A stretch of 61,589 bases of DNA. Source: Bdellovibrionales bacterium (GTDB taxonomy: Bacteria; Bdellovibrionota; Bdellovibrionia; Bdellovibrionales; JAMPXM01). The DNA is taken from assembly GCA_005808505.1 (NCBI GenBank), contig SYLX01000018.1, positions 1 through 61,589 of the forward strand, in the 5' to 3' direction. The translations under genes were made by a program, and so were the position numbers. Under the pieces are notes generated by a model, which saw nothing but the letters and a program-made list of their open reading frames with translations, ran no database searches and was not told the origin of the DNA. This document shows positions 8,090 to 16,833 of this stretch, piece after piece (within the stretch, counting starts at the first letter, position 1; each line of letters begins with the position of its first letter).

Positions 8090-9251
8090 TCTCAGCTCCG
8101 TGATCGTGATCACAATGATCACCATTCGCGTGACGATCTTCGTGAGAGACGTAGCGTTCAAAATCGAAGTCCCAGCGGTCTTCGTCGGGATCCCACGGAT
8201 CAAAGGGCACGATGCTCTTCATGCGCTCGCGAAGCTCAGGGGGAATCACTTCATCGACGATGAACGCTTTTTGCCGATCAAGACGATAAGGATTGCGCAG
8301 GTTGAATCCGAGCACACCCAAAACGTAGCGAGCGACGTACCACATCGCTTGGCTGTCCCAGCCGTGCGCGATTTTGATCACGACGCCAAGGCCTTCGGGG
8401 AAATTCGGATGAACAATCGAAAGTCCGAGAAGCCCGTCAGCGCCTTCTTTAGCGATCACTTTTCCACCGCACGATTTTAGAATCGTCGAATCGAGGCGAT
8501 TGAAACCTCCGACCATGTCGGGACGCTCCACCATAGCTTGCCAGATCCAGTCTTCATCGCGAGTGACGGCGAGATGCGCGTAGAGTTTTGCAAGTTCAGT
8601 CACCGTCATCGAAATCGTTGGAAGTCCGCATCCATCTTTGGCCGTGACCTTAGGTTGCCAATCTTCGCCGAGGGCTTTTCTTACTAGCTCTAAGTACGCT
8701 TGATGAAACGGATGATGCGGCCACGTGTAGCCCACCCGCGACCAGCCGCGAATTTGGCAGCCGCGCAAGATCGCCGCGTGCTTACCCGCACACGGGTGAT
8801 ACCAACGGCGCGCACGGCGCATCTGTCGTCCGAACTGCATGAGCGGGAGCGAAAATGGAGTCTGCATCAAGCCCATCTCAGATGGCTTCAAAATCGCTTT
8901 AACGGCTGCAATGTGATCAGGCTCAGCGTTATGGCTCGCAACCGAGACCGCTTTGCTCTCGAGTGAGAGAATTGGGTCGAGTTCTTTAGCGAACACTTTG
9001 ATCTGAAGCGGCTTCATCATCGAGCGGCCGTAGCAGAGAACGTTTCCGCCGTAAGCGTAGATAACGTCTTTACCTGACACCCATGAGATCGCGCCGTGAA
9101 TGGTGATTTCAGATACTCCGTTACGTCGATAATCGACGAGCGGTACCCAAGTGCCGCCGCGAAGCGGATCGGAAGCCGCGGCTTCTGAGCGACGAAGGGC
9201 TTCGAGTTTTTCTTGTTCTTCGCTTGAGGAGCTGGTGAGTGTCTTTGACAT
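8082..9251 (-). CDS. L-asparaginase II-like amidohydrolase (PF06089 family)
   Basis: 389 residues. Family motifs are YGRSMMKPLQ (the Ser-x-x-Lys pair), ASHNAEPDH, HPCAGKHAAIL and KDGCGLPT. These contain the Ser/Lys dyad and the Cys, Lys and Cys positions described as catalytic and zinc-binding in the Rhizobium etli-type asparaginase. In this operon the likely job is cleavage of an amide, possibly releasing an aminophenol from an N-acyl precursor; that is inference. The ATG at 9251 is chosen over 9269 because GGAGG (9257-9261) sits 5 nt away. The N-terminal 30 residues are polar and not conserved in the family. It ends 8 bp inside amnC. Confidence 0.8.
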   Translation of the reverse strand: MSKTLTSSSSEEQEKLEALRRSEAAASDPLRGGTWVPLVDYRRNGVSEITIHGAISWVSGKDVIYAYGGNVLCYGRSMMKPLQIKVFAKELDPILSLESKAVSVASHNAEPDHIAAVKAILKPSEMGLMQTPFSLPLMQFGRQMRRARRWYHPCAGKHAAILRGCQIRGWSRVGYTWPHHPFHQAYLELVRKALGEDWQPKVTAKDGCGLPTISMTVTELAKLYAHLAVTRDEDWIWQAMVERPDMVGGFNRLDSTILKSCGGKVIAKEGADGLLGLSIVHPNFPEGLGVVIKIAHGWDSQAMWYVARYVLGVLGFNLRNPYRLDRQKAFIVDEVIPPELRERMKSIVPFDPWDPDEDRWDFDFERYVSHEDRHANGDHCDHDHGAENE

Positions 9252-9265
9252 TACATCCTCCGAAA

Positions 9266-10501
9266 TCAACTAGTCGGCGCGTGCGGCGCAACCTTCTCCA
9301 TGAACCAACGCATGCTGTTTTTGACCGAGTCGTTGTCGTGGTTGTTGAAATCAAACCACAGCATCAAACGGTCTTCGGGGTGAAAGCGCGTACGCAGTTG
9401 CTCCTGAATATCTTCAGCCGAACCCACGAGCGCGTTATCCACCGCTTGCTCGATCTTTGACGGATCAAGTGTTCCTTCAACCGCTCGCCAGTAGTTTGAG
9501 AGTGCCTTCTCGGCCGCGGCTTTCGACCGCTCACGACGCATTTGCAGAGAAACACCAGGCGTTTCATCCATGAAGACCAAAACTGTTCGCGGCATGCGCG
9601 CGCGAGTCCAGGGGCCGCCTTCAGGATTGAAGTCTTTTAGCATGCGTTGGTGAGTTTCGTCGATCACCGCACCAGGTGTGATCGAAAGGTTGAAAACACC
9701 AACGGGCATGAACTTGTTTGCATGTTTTTGCGAAGCTGCATCGTGCGCACCGATCGTGAGCCGTAAGAGATCCAGCGGAGCTTCAAAAGGGATCACGCCT
9801 ACATCATCGAACGTCCAGAATGGTTTGAATTCGATCGCATCGGGCGCGGCCGTCGAGCCAGACTCTTTCTTCCACGCGGACACGACTTTCTCCCAATCCT
9901 CATCCGAGCGGAAGTGCGCACGCGAAAGTGTTTTGGGAGTCACGTCTTTTGAGGCGAAGACATCTCCGCGCAGGAAGCGAAGAAAGATTTCGGTCGCTTC
10001 CATAAACACTTGGCCGCGAAGAGCGGGCCACGCGGCTTTTTCCACTTCGTTTCGGGGACGAATGCCGTAAGGAATGTTTGAGAACGGAAATCTTCCGCTC
10101 GCAAAACCGATTTCGAGCAAACGGTTTTCTTTTTCTTCGAGACCATGAAGCGAGAGGAACATGCGGATCGCTTCGGCGTGCGCCATCGGTCCGCCGTTAC
10201 AGAGGATGTTGCGGATTGCGCTACCGATGTGGATCGATTTCGTCTTCGCAAAAACCTTGTGAGCCACTTGCAAGATATCGGTGTTGAGACCGATCTCGCC
10301 TTTGAAATGCGGAATGACCGCACCTGGGTTGCGCTTTTGAATTTGGCAGGACAAGTGCGTTTCGGCTACCCAACCCGTCCCCACCCCAAGTGAATCCGCG
10401 AGGAGAATTTGATCGAAGAAGTTTTGGAACATGACTTTCTCTGAAGGCATGTAACCATCAACTTCGGTCTGACAGATGGAGAAGAACACGTCGAACTTCA
10501 T
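9266..10501 (-). CDS. LLM-class flavin-dependent oxidoreductase (luciferase-like monooxygenase)
   Basis: 411 residues. The N-terminus MKFDVFFSICQTE, then AETHLSC, a strand with IHIGSAIRNIL and HAEAIRMFLSL follow the (beta/alpha)8 bacterial luciferase-like plan (Pfam Bac_luciferase). Members use reduced flavin and O2 to monooxygenate aliphatic or aromatic substrates. In the operon it may hydroxylate or dealkylate a precursor to give the o-aminophenol that AmnAB cleaves; this is inference. The start at 10501 has GGAGA upstream. It is 22 bp after the SDR gene and 14 bp before the amidase gene. An LLM enzyme is not part of the classical aminophenol pathway. Confidence 0.82.
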   Translation of the reverse strand: MKFDVFFSICQTEVDGYMPSEKVMFQNFFDQILLADSLGVGTGWVAETHLSCQIQKRNPGAVIPHFKGEIGLNTDILQVAHKVFAKTKSIHIGSAIRNILCNGGPMAHAEAIRMFLSLHGLEEKENRLLEIGFASGRFPFSNIPYGIRPRNEVEKAAWPALRGQVFMEATEIFLRFLRGDVFASKDVTPKTLSRAHFRSDEDWEKVVSAWKKESGSTAAPDAIEFKPFWTFDDVGVIPFEAPLDLLRLTIGAHDAASQKHANKFMPVGVFNLSITPGAVIDETHQRMLKDFNPEGGPWTRARMPRTVLVFMDETPGVSLQMRRERSKAAAEKALSNYWRAVEGTLDPSKIEQAVDNALVGSAEDIQEQLRTRFHPEDRLMLWFDFNNHDNDSVKNSMRWFMEKVAPHAPTS

Positions 10502-10523
10502 AGATCCGTTCTCCGGTGAAAGT

Positions 10524-11324
10524 TTAGAGAGCCCCGATACGACCGCCGTCGACCGGAAGAGAGACGCCACTGATGAAGCCGGCAAGTGGCCCAGCGAGAA
10601 ACGCAACAGCAGCCGCTACTTCTTCGGGCTCAGCAAATCGGCGAGCGGGCGTTGAGGCGCGCCACTCGTCGGCTACTTGCTCTTCGGTTTTTCCAAGACG
10701 TTGCGCCGAAGCCGAGAGAAGTGAACTGAGGCGTTCGGTTTTTGTGTAGCCAGGCAAAACGTTATTCACCGTAATTCCGAAGGGACCGAGCTCAAGCGAC
10801 AGTGTTTTTGCCCAAGAAGCGACGGCGGCACGAACGGTGTTCGAAACGCCAAGCCCCGGAATCGGCACGCGAACGGATGTCGAGATGATGTTGATGATCC
10901 GTCCGTGTTTGCGCTCCTTCATTCCAGGCGTGAGAAGCTGCGCCAAGATCTGATTCGTGATCAGGTGTTGCGTAAAGGCAGCCGAGAACTCTTCAGGCTT
11001 CGCATCGACGATCGGTCCACCTTTGGGACCTGCACTATTGTTGACGAGAATTTCGATGGGCTGTTTGCGTTTGGAAACTTCTTGCTCGACGCGCGCTTTG
11101 ATTTTTGCGTGATCGTTCACATCACACGCGATCAGCGAGTGACCGTTGCCCGAGAGCTTAGAAGCAACGTGCTCGAGCTTTGACTCATTTCGTGCGAGCA
11201 CGATCACTTCGGCGCCGAGTTCCGCGAGCACACGAGCTGAGGCTTCGCCAATTCCTTGCGAGGCGCCGCACACGAGGGCGAGTTTTCCCTTTAGTGTCGG
11301 ATCAAAAAGTTTAGTTCCGCTCAT
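10524..11324 (-). CDS. SDR-family protein with altered catalytic motif
   Basis: 266 residues with a clear Rossmann dinucleotide site (GASQGIGEASARVL), LVNNSAG, the IISTS strand and a C-terminal PVDGG. The usual YxxxK catalytic motif is replaced by SNTVR (in GVSNTVRAAVASWAK). The neighbouring segment TLSLELGPFGITVNNVLPG is typical of SDRs, so this is a true family member of a divergent branch rather than a misread frame. It may act on an unusual substrate or not be an oxidoreductase. The ATG at 11324 is chosen because of a purine-rich GGGGAGGGGAG just upstream. It is in the aminophenol operon, 47 bp after the antiporter gene. Confidence 0.82.
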   Translation of the reverse strand: MSGTKLFDPTLKGKLALVCGASQGIGEASARVLAELGAEVIVLARNESKLEHVASKLSGNGHSLIACDVNDHAKIKARVEQEVSKRKQPIEILVNNSAGPKGGPIVDAKPEEFSAAFTQHLITNQILAQLLTPGMKERKHGRIINIISTSVRVPIPGLGVSNTVRAAVASWAKTLSLELGPFGITVNNVLPGYTKTERLSSLLSASAQRLGKTEEQVADEWRASTPARRFAEPEEVAAAVAFLAGPLAGFISGVSLPVDGGRIGAL

Positions 11325-11371
11325 GACTTCTCCCCTCCCCATCGAAGCACGATCGAATTTGGTCGACTCAA

Positions 11372-12667
11372 TCAAGCTCGCTTTTCGGCTCCGTTGTGTT
11401 CAATCTCTCGCATTTGCTCCCGACGAAGGAGCCATCGGATGACCGGCGCACTCATGAGTGATGTCACAAGCGCCATGACAACGAGCGCGACGAAAAGCTT
11501 TTCCGAAATCAATCCAGCCTGAAATGCGGCGAGGCCCAACACAATTTCCATGGCGCCGCGTGCGTTCATGGCGAATCCAACTGACCACGCTTTTGCTGGC
11601 TCAAGCCCGGCAATGCGAGCCATGATTCCACAGCCCAAAACTTTTCCAAGGCACGCCACGGCTAAAACGACCGCGATGAGGGGTCCGTCGAATCCGCGGA
11701 TGAAATCAACACGAAGGCCGATCATGGCGAAGAAAAGTGGCGCGAAGAACGAAAGACTCATCTCCTCGAGCGGCTTTCGTGCTGCTTCATCAGCGTGATC
11801 GGAATCCGCGATCGCGACACCCGCGATGAAAGCACCGAAGAGGCCGTGCACGCCGATCCACTCGGTCATCGCGGCCGCGATGAAAGCGCAGACGATCGAA
11901 AGCGTTACGAAAGTAGATGGCCAGGGCGTATGCGTTCTCAGCCAACCGAACATTCGGTGAATCAGCGGTCGGAATCCCACGAGCATGGCGGCCGAGAAAA
12001 GAAGCGTTAGCCCGATCATTGCGGCAAGATCGCTCCACCTTAACTCTGAGCCAAGGGTCGCGAGCCCGAGGACGCACGCGAAGATTAGCCAGCCGGCAAG
12101 ATCATCGAGGATCGCCGCCGCCATAGTCACGACGCCGATTTCGGAACGGAGAAGCCCTAGATCCATGAGAACTTTGGCGATGACTGGCAAAGCCGAGATC
12201 GCTAAGGCGGTTGCGAAAAAGAGTTCAAGAACAAGCGGCTTGCCCGCGGCCACCGGCCCCGCTAGGGAACCTGCAAAAAAACCATGACCGTAGTGCGCGC
12301 TGGTGAACCCGATTGCGAATGGAAGTATCACGCCGCCGGCACTGACCCAGATCGCCGCCCGGGCGTGTTGGCGAAGGCGGGATAGATGCGTCTCCGTTCC
12401 TGCCGTGAGAAGAAAAATCAGAACACCGATTCCCTGAAGAACCGAAAAGAACGCGCCGCCTGCGCCGGTTTTTGGGAAGATCTTGGCAGCGAGTTCGGGA
12501 AAAATTCCTCCGAAGACCGTGGGACCTAAAAGAATACCCGCACCAAGCTCCCCGATGACCGCCGCGTGACCGAGGCGGCGGGCCAATTCACCAAGAGCTT
12601 TGGAAACCAAAAGCAGGACCGCAAGTCCCAAAAAAACGGCAGCAAGTTCGGTTGCGGCAAGGTTCAA
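11372..12667 (-). CDS. Cation/proton antiporter, CPA2 (KefB-like) family
   Basis: 431 residues with about 12 predicted membrane helices and the CPA2 landmarks: a Gly-rich helix ELGAGILLGPTVFGG, LTAGTETHLSRL, and AILDDLAGW carrying the conserved Asp of the transport site. There is no C-terminal TrkA-N domain. The start codon is TTG at 12667, supported by GGGAG 6-7 nt upstream and a promoter 30 bp away. It is the first gene of the aminophenol operon. It may exchange Na+ or K+ for H+, or move an organic anion, to protect the cell during substrate uptake; the link is positional only. Confidence 0.85.
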   Translation of the reverse strand: MNLAATELAAVFLGLAVLLLVSKALGELARRLGHAAVIGELGAGILLGPTVFGGIFPELAAKIFPKTGAGGAFFSVLQGIGVLIFLLTAGTETHLSRLRQHARAAIWVSAGGVILPFAIGFTSAHYGHGFFAGSLAGPVAAGKPLVLELFFATALAISALPVIAKVLMDLGLLRSEIGVVTMAAAILDDLAGWLIFACVLGLATLGSELRWSDLAAMIGLTLLFSAAMLVGFRPLIHRMFGWLRTHTPWPSTFVTLSIVCAFIAAAMTEWIGVHGLFGAFIAGVAIADSDHADEAARKPLEEMSLSFFAPLFFAMIGLRVDFIRGFDGPLIAVVLAVACLGKVLGCGIMARIAGLEPAKAWSVGFAMNARGAMEIVLGLAAFQAGLISEKLFVALVVMALVTSLMSAPVIRWLLRREQMREIEHNGAEKRA

Positions 12668-12695
12668 AACAGCTCCCTAGGATTGGTGTGCGCCC

Positions 12696-12724
12696 ACCAT
12701 AGGAGCCTGGAGTTTCGATGTCAA
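12696..12724 (-). promoter_or_regulatory. Sigma70-type promoter of the aminophenol operon
   Basis: On the minus strand a perfect -35 box TTGACA (12724-12719) and a -10 box TATGGT (12701-12696) are separated by exactly 17 bp. Transcription would begin near 12689, about 20 nt before the TTG start of the antiporter. This places all seven genes in one transcript. Confidence 0.7.
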
Positions 12725-12852
12725 AAACTTGAAGCAAACGCTCTATATAGCTTTGCGAGATCGGAGAGCAAAACCACGAGAGCCCGGTCCTCCGCGGATT
12801 GCAAACTCCTGAACCCAACCTTAGAGTAAAGCTCCACTCTTTGGAGGTCCCA

Positions 12853-13404
12853 ATGCATCCATGGCATGACGTAGATATCGGCGAGTTGGCTCCTGAACTT
12901 GTACCCGTCATCATCGAGGTGCCCCGCGGCTCGAAGGTCAAATACGAGCTCGATAAGGCCTCGGGTCTCATGAAAGTCGACCGTGTTCTTTTCAGTAGCG
13001 TTCATTATCCCGCGAACTACGGGTTTATTCCCCAAACTTACTGCGAAGATCATGATCCGCTCGACATCCTTGTTCTTGGGCAGGAGTCGGTGGCGCCCCT
13101 GACGATTATGCTAGCCCGACCCATCGGTGTGATGAAAATGCTCGATCAGGGAGAGGCAGACGACAAAATCATCGCCGTCCACGCCAATGACCCGGAAGTT
13201 TCAACTTACCGCTCCATCAATGAGCTTCCTCCGCACCGCCTCAAAGAGGTTCAACGCTTCTTCGAGGACTACAAAGTCCTCGAAAACAAAGCTGTTCGCG
13301 TGGAGAAATTCTTGGATTGGGAGGAGGCGCACAAAGTCATCAACGACTCGCTCGCTCTCTACCAGAAGGAACTCTATAACCTTCTAAAAACCCGGCGCGG
13401 CTGA
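12853..13404 (+). CDS. ppa: Inorganic pyrophosphatase (soluble, family I)
   Basis: 183 residues, the normal size for a bacterial family I enzyme. Recognisable motifs are [30 protein letters not shown], the metal site [13 protein letters not shown] and [14 protein letters not shown], which together supply the Asp ligands for Mg2+. It hydrolyses PPi to phosphate in the cytoplasm and drives biosynthetic reactions. The ATG at 12853 is chosen because TTGGAGG lies 6 nt upstream; an in-frame start at 12799 would add an unconserved leader. It is transcribed divergently from the aminophenol operon. Confidence 0.95.
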   Translation: MHPWHDVDIGELAPELVPVIIEVPRGSKVKYELDKASGLMKVDRVLFSSVHYPANYGFIPQTYCEDHDPLDILVLGQESVAPLTIMLARPIGVMKMLDQGEADDKIIAVHANDPEVSTYRSINELPPHRLKEVQRFFEDYKVLENKAVRVEKFLDWEEAHKVINDSLALYQKELYNLLKTRRG

Positions 13405-13406
13405 GG

Positions 13407-13437
13407 CCACACAAAGGTGCCTGGCACCTTTGTGTGG
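13407..13437. repeat. 31-bp perfect palindrome containing AAAGGTGCCTGGCACCTTT
   Basis: Positions 13407-13421 and 13423-13437 are exact inverted copies (15 bp each) around a single T. It lies 2 bp after the pyrophosphatase stop codon. No U-run follows, so it is not a standard terminator. The core GGTGCCTGGCACC looks like an interspersed REP-type palindrome; only one copy is seen in this window. Confidence 0.75.
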
Positions 13438-13507
13438 CGGGAAGCGTTGACGTTCGCGCGCCAAGCTGGTTTTCTTAACGACTTGTTACACCAGGAGAGT
13501 TCTCACG

Positions 13508-14281
13508 ATGGCTGACGCACCCAATTCGCCGCAAGGCACGGCTACGCCCCCCAAAACTGAAACGAAACCGAAAGGCCGCGTCATTTACAAGATGCGCGTG
13601 GCGGAGATCCGCGACTACACACCGCGGATCCGCGAGCTTTTTTTGAAGTGCGAGGAACCGACTTCGTTTCAGTTCCGCGCGGGTCAGTTCGTAATGCTCC
13701 ATGTGCCGGCGGAACCGAAGCCACTGCTTCGCGCCTACTCGATCGCGACGAGCGAACAGCAGACGGATGGTTACCGACTCATTTTCAACTATGTCGATAA
13801 CGGCGCGGCATCGAAGTTCGTTTGGGATCTAAAAGGCGGAGAGCTTCTCGATTTCACGGGTCCCTTCGGTCGTCTTTTCTTCCAAGAGCCTCCGACCGAG
13901 CAGATTATTTTCCTGAACACCGGTTCGGGAGTCAGTCAGCATTTTTGCTATCTGGAGTCGAACATCCGCAAGTTTCCGGACCTTCGTTATCGACTTCTTT
14001 TCGGTGTTCGCACCGAACAAGACATCTACTACCGCGAAGAGCTCGAGCGCCTGAAGAAAGATCTCAAAGACTTCGAATACGAGTTCGTCCTTTCTCGCCC
14101 ATCTGCTGACTGGAAAGGCAAAAAAGGTTACGTGCAGAATTTCATCTCCGATTACGGATACCTGCAAAAGCCTACGACATTCTATCTCTGCGGTAACGGC
14201 GGAATGATCAAAGACGTCAAACACAAGCTGGAAGCCGAAGGCTTCGATAAGACCAAAATCTTTGCCGAGGCGTTCGACTAG
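13508..14281 (+). CDS. Ferredoxin/flavodoxin-NADP+ reductase-like flavoprotein (FNR family)
   Basis: 257 residues. After a Pro/Lys/Thr-rich tail (1-28) comes an FAD-binding barrel with RAYSIAT (the RxYS flavin motif) and a Gly-rich loop GPFGRLFF. The NAD(P)-binding domain follows with NTGSGVSQHF and CGNGGMIKDVKHKLEAEGF. It ends in FAEAFD, where the penultimate residues stack near the flavin in this family. It should pass electrons between NAD(P)H and a ferredoxin, flavodoxin or oxygenase. The start has GGAG upstream. No obvious redox partner is adjacent. It could serve one of the oxygenases in this window, but nothing shows that. Confidence 0.85.
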   Translation: MADAPNSPQGTATPPKTETKPKGRVIYKMRVAEIRDYTPRIRELFLKCEEPTSFQFRAGQFVMLHVPAEPKPLLRAYSIATSEQQTDGYRLIFNYVDNGAASKFVWDLKGGELLDFTGPFGRLFFQEPPTEQIIFLNTGSGVSQHFCYLESNIRKFPDLRYRLLFGVRTEQDIYYREELERLKKDLKDFEYEFVLSRPSADWKGKKGYVQNFISDYGYLQKPTTFYLCGNGGMIKDVKHKLEAEGFDKTKIFAEAFD

Positions 14282-14377
14282 TCCTGATCCAATTCTGGAT
14301 AAGGAAGCAAGAGCAAGGAGCAAAGCCGCCTTGTACGAGATTGGAGTTTCTCCGATTTTGTTTATTGAGGTGGCTGC

Positions 14378-15901
14378 TTGCGATCGATCTTTATTCTCGC
14401 TCTACTATTTTTCCTTCTTTCAACTTCCGGTTGCGTTTCGCGCGTCACGCACGCGGAAGAGCTCATTGAAACCGGGTCTTTTGACGAAGCCATCAGCGTT
14501 CTGGAAAATGTGCTGCGAGATGAACCCGAAGACGCACGTGCGATCAAGAGCCTACGGCGCGCTCGTGAGCAGTGGATCAGTCGGCGGCTTCTCGAAGTTC
14601 GCTCGCTTCGTTTCGGCGGTAATCCGACCGGTGCGCTCGAACTCCTCAACGAAATCATTCTGAAAGAATCGCGCTGGCAAGTTTATCCGGCGGGTGCCGT
14701 CGCCTTCACGCAAGGTGAGGAATTCGAAGAAGCTTCGAAGCTCATTTCCCGCCACGTCCAACACGCACTTAAAGACCAAAAGCCGCTCAAAGCTCTTCAC
14801 TCGTTACAACGATACCGCCAAATTCTCGAAGCGAGCGGGAGTCCGAGTTACGAGAAGATGCGCGCCTCCACTCGGACCCTCGGATCTAAGACATGCGCTG
14901 AATCGATCAAGAAACTAAACGCGACGGATCTTTTCTACGCGCGTTTCCTCAATCGATATTGCGGGGCTTTCGGAGGAGGAGGACCCGACCTTGATCGCTA
15001 TTTGGCCGCTGAGGGAAGCGTTCTTTATTCAAACGTTGGGCTCTCGAGCGATTTTTCCGGAAAATCTCGCGGTCTCTATGAGGCTCTGGAGAGGACCTTG
15101 AATACCGCTCTTCGAGAAACGCCTTGGTATTCCGATCGATCGCGAAGGACGTTAGATCTCACCGGCGAAGGTCATTTTGCTTCTGCCCTCAATCAGTTCA
15201 GCGAAATCCGTCGGCACTACTACGACGTAAAAGTGCCCTACACCGTCACTCGAACAGTGAGGAAACATCGACCGACTCCCCTCCCCGCGCAAGGTTCAGC
15301 TCATGCGGTTGCGGACGCCATTCACGCCGCTTCAAGTGTACTAACGATCGCGGCGATGCTTGCGGGAGGCAACGTTAGCGCACCTGCCCCTACCTACAAC
15401 GCGCCAACAGATGAAACGGAGACCATAACCGAAACACACTATCGGACCGAGACACATTCCTTTGACTACGAAGTTCGCAACTTTGTTCAGAAGGCGCAAA
15501 TTTCAATTCTTCTGGCAGGAGAACTAGGCGAAGCGCCTTTCTCCATCGAGTTCACGAATGAACACCAGCATACGACCTTCGAGCATAACAATGCGCTTCC
15601 AGAAAAAAATCTCTGGCCGCACTTACCTCAGTTCGCCGATGAGAATGTGTGGATCAACGATGATGCAAACCTCGTCAGTCAAAAATTGAAATCGACGTTG
15701 AGGAAAAAATGGGAATCCTTTCACTGCGTGAACTCGGCGCTTGCGCGAGCGGTACCCGAGGCTCTCCACCGATGCGATCTGCTTTACCAAGGCACGCAGA
15801 TTGAAAGACCCGCACACGTCGAGAATTGGTTTCAAACACAATTCGGATTAAGCGCCAGCGAGACCGAAGCCGCCATTCAAAGCCATCCGCTCGCGCTGTA
15901 A
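14378..15901 (+). CDS. Large lipoprotein with TPR-like N-terminus
   Basis: 507 residues. A signal peptide with a standard lipobox (STSGC, Cys19) anchors it in the envelope. Residues about 25-120 read like helical TPR repeats (EELIETGSFDEAISVLENVL, then ALELLNEIILKE). The middle has KVPYTVTRTVRKH and a Thr/Glu-rich strand TETITETHYRTETHSFDYEV that resembles an extended beta surface. I do not recognise the C-terminal part. The start is TTG at 14378 after GAGGTGG; no ATG gives the signal peptide. It converges on the next gene with an 18-bp gap. Confidence 0.75.
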   Translation: MRSIFILALLFFLLSTSGCVSRVTHAEELIETGSFDEAISVLENVLRDEPEDARAIKSLRRAREQWISRRLLEVRSLRFGGNPTGALELLNEIILKESRWQVYPAGAVAFTQGEEFEEASKLISRHVQHALKDQKPLKALHSLQRYRQILEASGSPSYEKMRASTRTLGSKTCAESIKKLNATDLFYARFLNRYCGAFGGGGPDLDRYLAAEGSVLYSNVGLSSDFSGKSRGLYEALERTLNTALRETPWYSDRSRRTLDLTGEGHFASALNQFSEIRRHYYDVKVPYTVTRTVRKHRPTPLPAQGSAHAVADAIHAASSVLTIAAMLAGGNVSAPAPTYNAPTDETETITETHYRTETHSFDYEVRNFVQKAQISILLAGELGEAPFSIEFTNEHQHTTFEHNNALPEKNLWPHLPQFADENVWINDDANLVSQKLKSTLRKKWESFHCVNSALARAVPEALHRCDLLYQGTQIERPAHVENWFQTQFGLSASETEAAIQSHPLAL

Positions 15902-15919
15902 TCTCATCGGGATGCAATC

Positions 15920-16714
15920 TCAAAAGACGTAGCTAAGAATCGTTCCGTAATTTTGATCCGTCGGCTGCACTTGTTCGGGCGGACGCGTATCAAGAGTTAA
16001 ATTGTAAGTCAGAGCTACGTTTAAGCGTTGGTTCACCCAGAAGCGCGCAAGTGTCGTATTGAGAATGCGCGCATCTTCGATGCTTGTAATGGCCGGCTGA
16101 TAGTAAGTGATGGTGCTGAGCTCGACCTCTTTCGTGACGAGATAGTTCAGCGAGAGATAAACGTTTCCGCGCCAGATATCTTGCGTGCCGGCGTCCGAGG
16201 TACCCGGTAGAAACTCGAGCGTCTCACGCGACCAGAAAGCACCGACTCCGGTATGAACGGAAAAAGTTTCTTCTTGAAACCAATTTTGGCGCACCCCACT
16301 TCCGAGAAGCGAACGAGTCGACAGTCTCAAAAAACGGTTCTCTTCAAGCTGGCCGAACGTTTCGTAGGAGAGCTTTGAACTTGCGGGCCAATTTGCGCGA
16401 ACATGGCCGAGCGAACGGTTCACGTCGTGCTTGCCATTACTTGTTCCAAACTCGCGCTCGAAGAGCCCTATGATTTCGGTGTCACGAACAAGCCATAGAG
16501 CCTGGCCTTGAGCCAAGAGCTTCATCGTGTCGGTGTTGCCTTCTTTTCGATCGAAGGAGAGTCCGACGCTCCCGACGGATTCGTCTTTGCGCAACTTCAG
16601 TCGTAAGCTTTCGACGTTGAGGATTGCGTGAGCCTCAGAGGAAAATCCAACTGCGGAACCGAGTTCGAACGCGAGAGCTAATAAAAGCACTCGCAAAATC
16701 ACGTTCTTAACCAT
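15920..16714 (-). CDS. Outer-membrane beta-barrel protein (DUF481-like)
   Basis: 264 residues with a signal peptide (about 1-30, ending S-E-A-H-A) and then alternating amphipathic strands typical of a small outer-membrane barrel, with aromatic girdles and a C-terminal Phe (ILSYVF). The opening GSVGLSFDRKEGNTDTMKL resembles the salt-inducible DUF481 family, which starts with a similar Gly-Asn-Thr motif. The function of that family is not well known. The ATG at 16714 has AAGG upstream. It is likely co-transcribed with the upstream DUF2141 gene 119 bp away. Confidence 0.72.
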   Translation of the reverse strand: MVKNVILRVLLLALAFELGSAVGFSSEAHAILNVESLRLKLRKDESVGSVGLSFDRKEGNTDTMKLLAQGQALWLVRDTEIIGLFEREFGTSNGKHDVNRSLGHVRANWPASSKLSYETFGQLEENRFLRLSTRSLLGSGVRQNWFQEETFSVHTGVGAFWSRETLEFLPGTSDAGTQDIWRGNVYLSLNYLVTKEVELSTITYYQPAITSIEDARILNTTLARFWVNQRLNVALTYNLTLDTRPPEQVQPTDQNYGTILSYVF

Positions 16715-16833
16715 CTTTTTGCGCCTTCTGCTTTTGGGTCGTTTCCCAGAGTCCTTCTGGAAGAAACGATCTTTTAGTCGCAGCGAGGTGGCGAACGCAA
16801 TTAAAGCTCTGGTAACAAATGACCAGGCAACTT

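Noticed and set aside
7911-8480. Plus-strand frame of 189 codons opposite the aldehyde dehydrogenase/amidase boundary
   Set aside because: It overlaps two well-supported genes on the other strand and has no family features.
4263-12724. The aminophenol operon as a recently transferred island
   Set aside because: I see no integrase, direct repeats or clear change in base or codon use at its edges, and no tRNA boundary.
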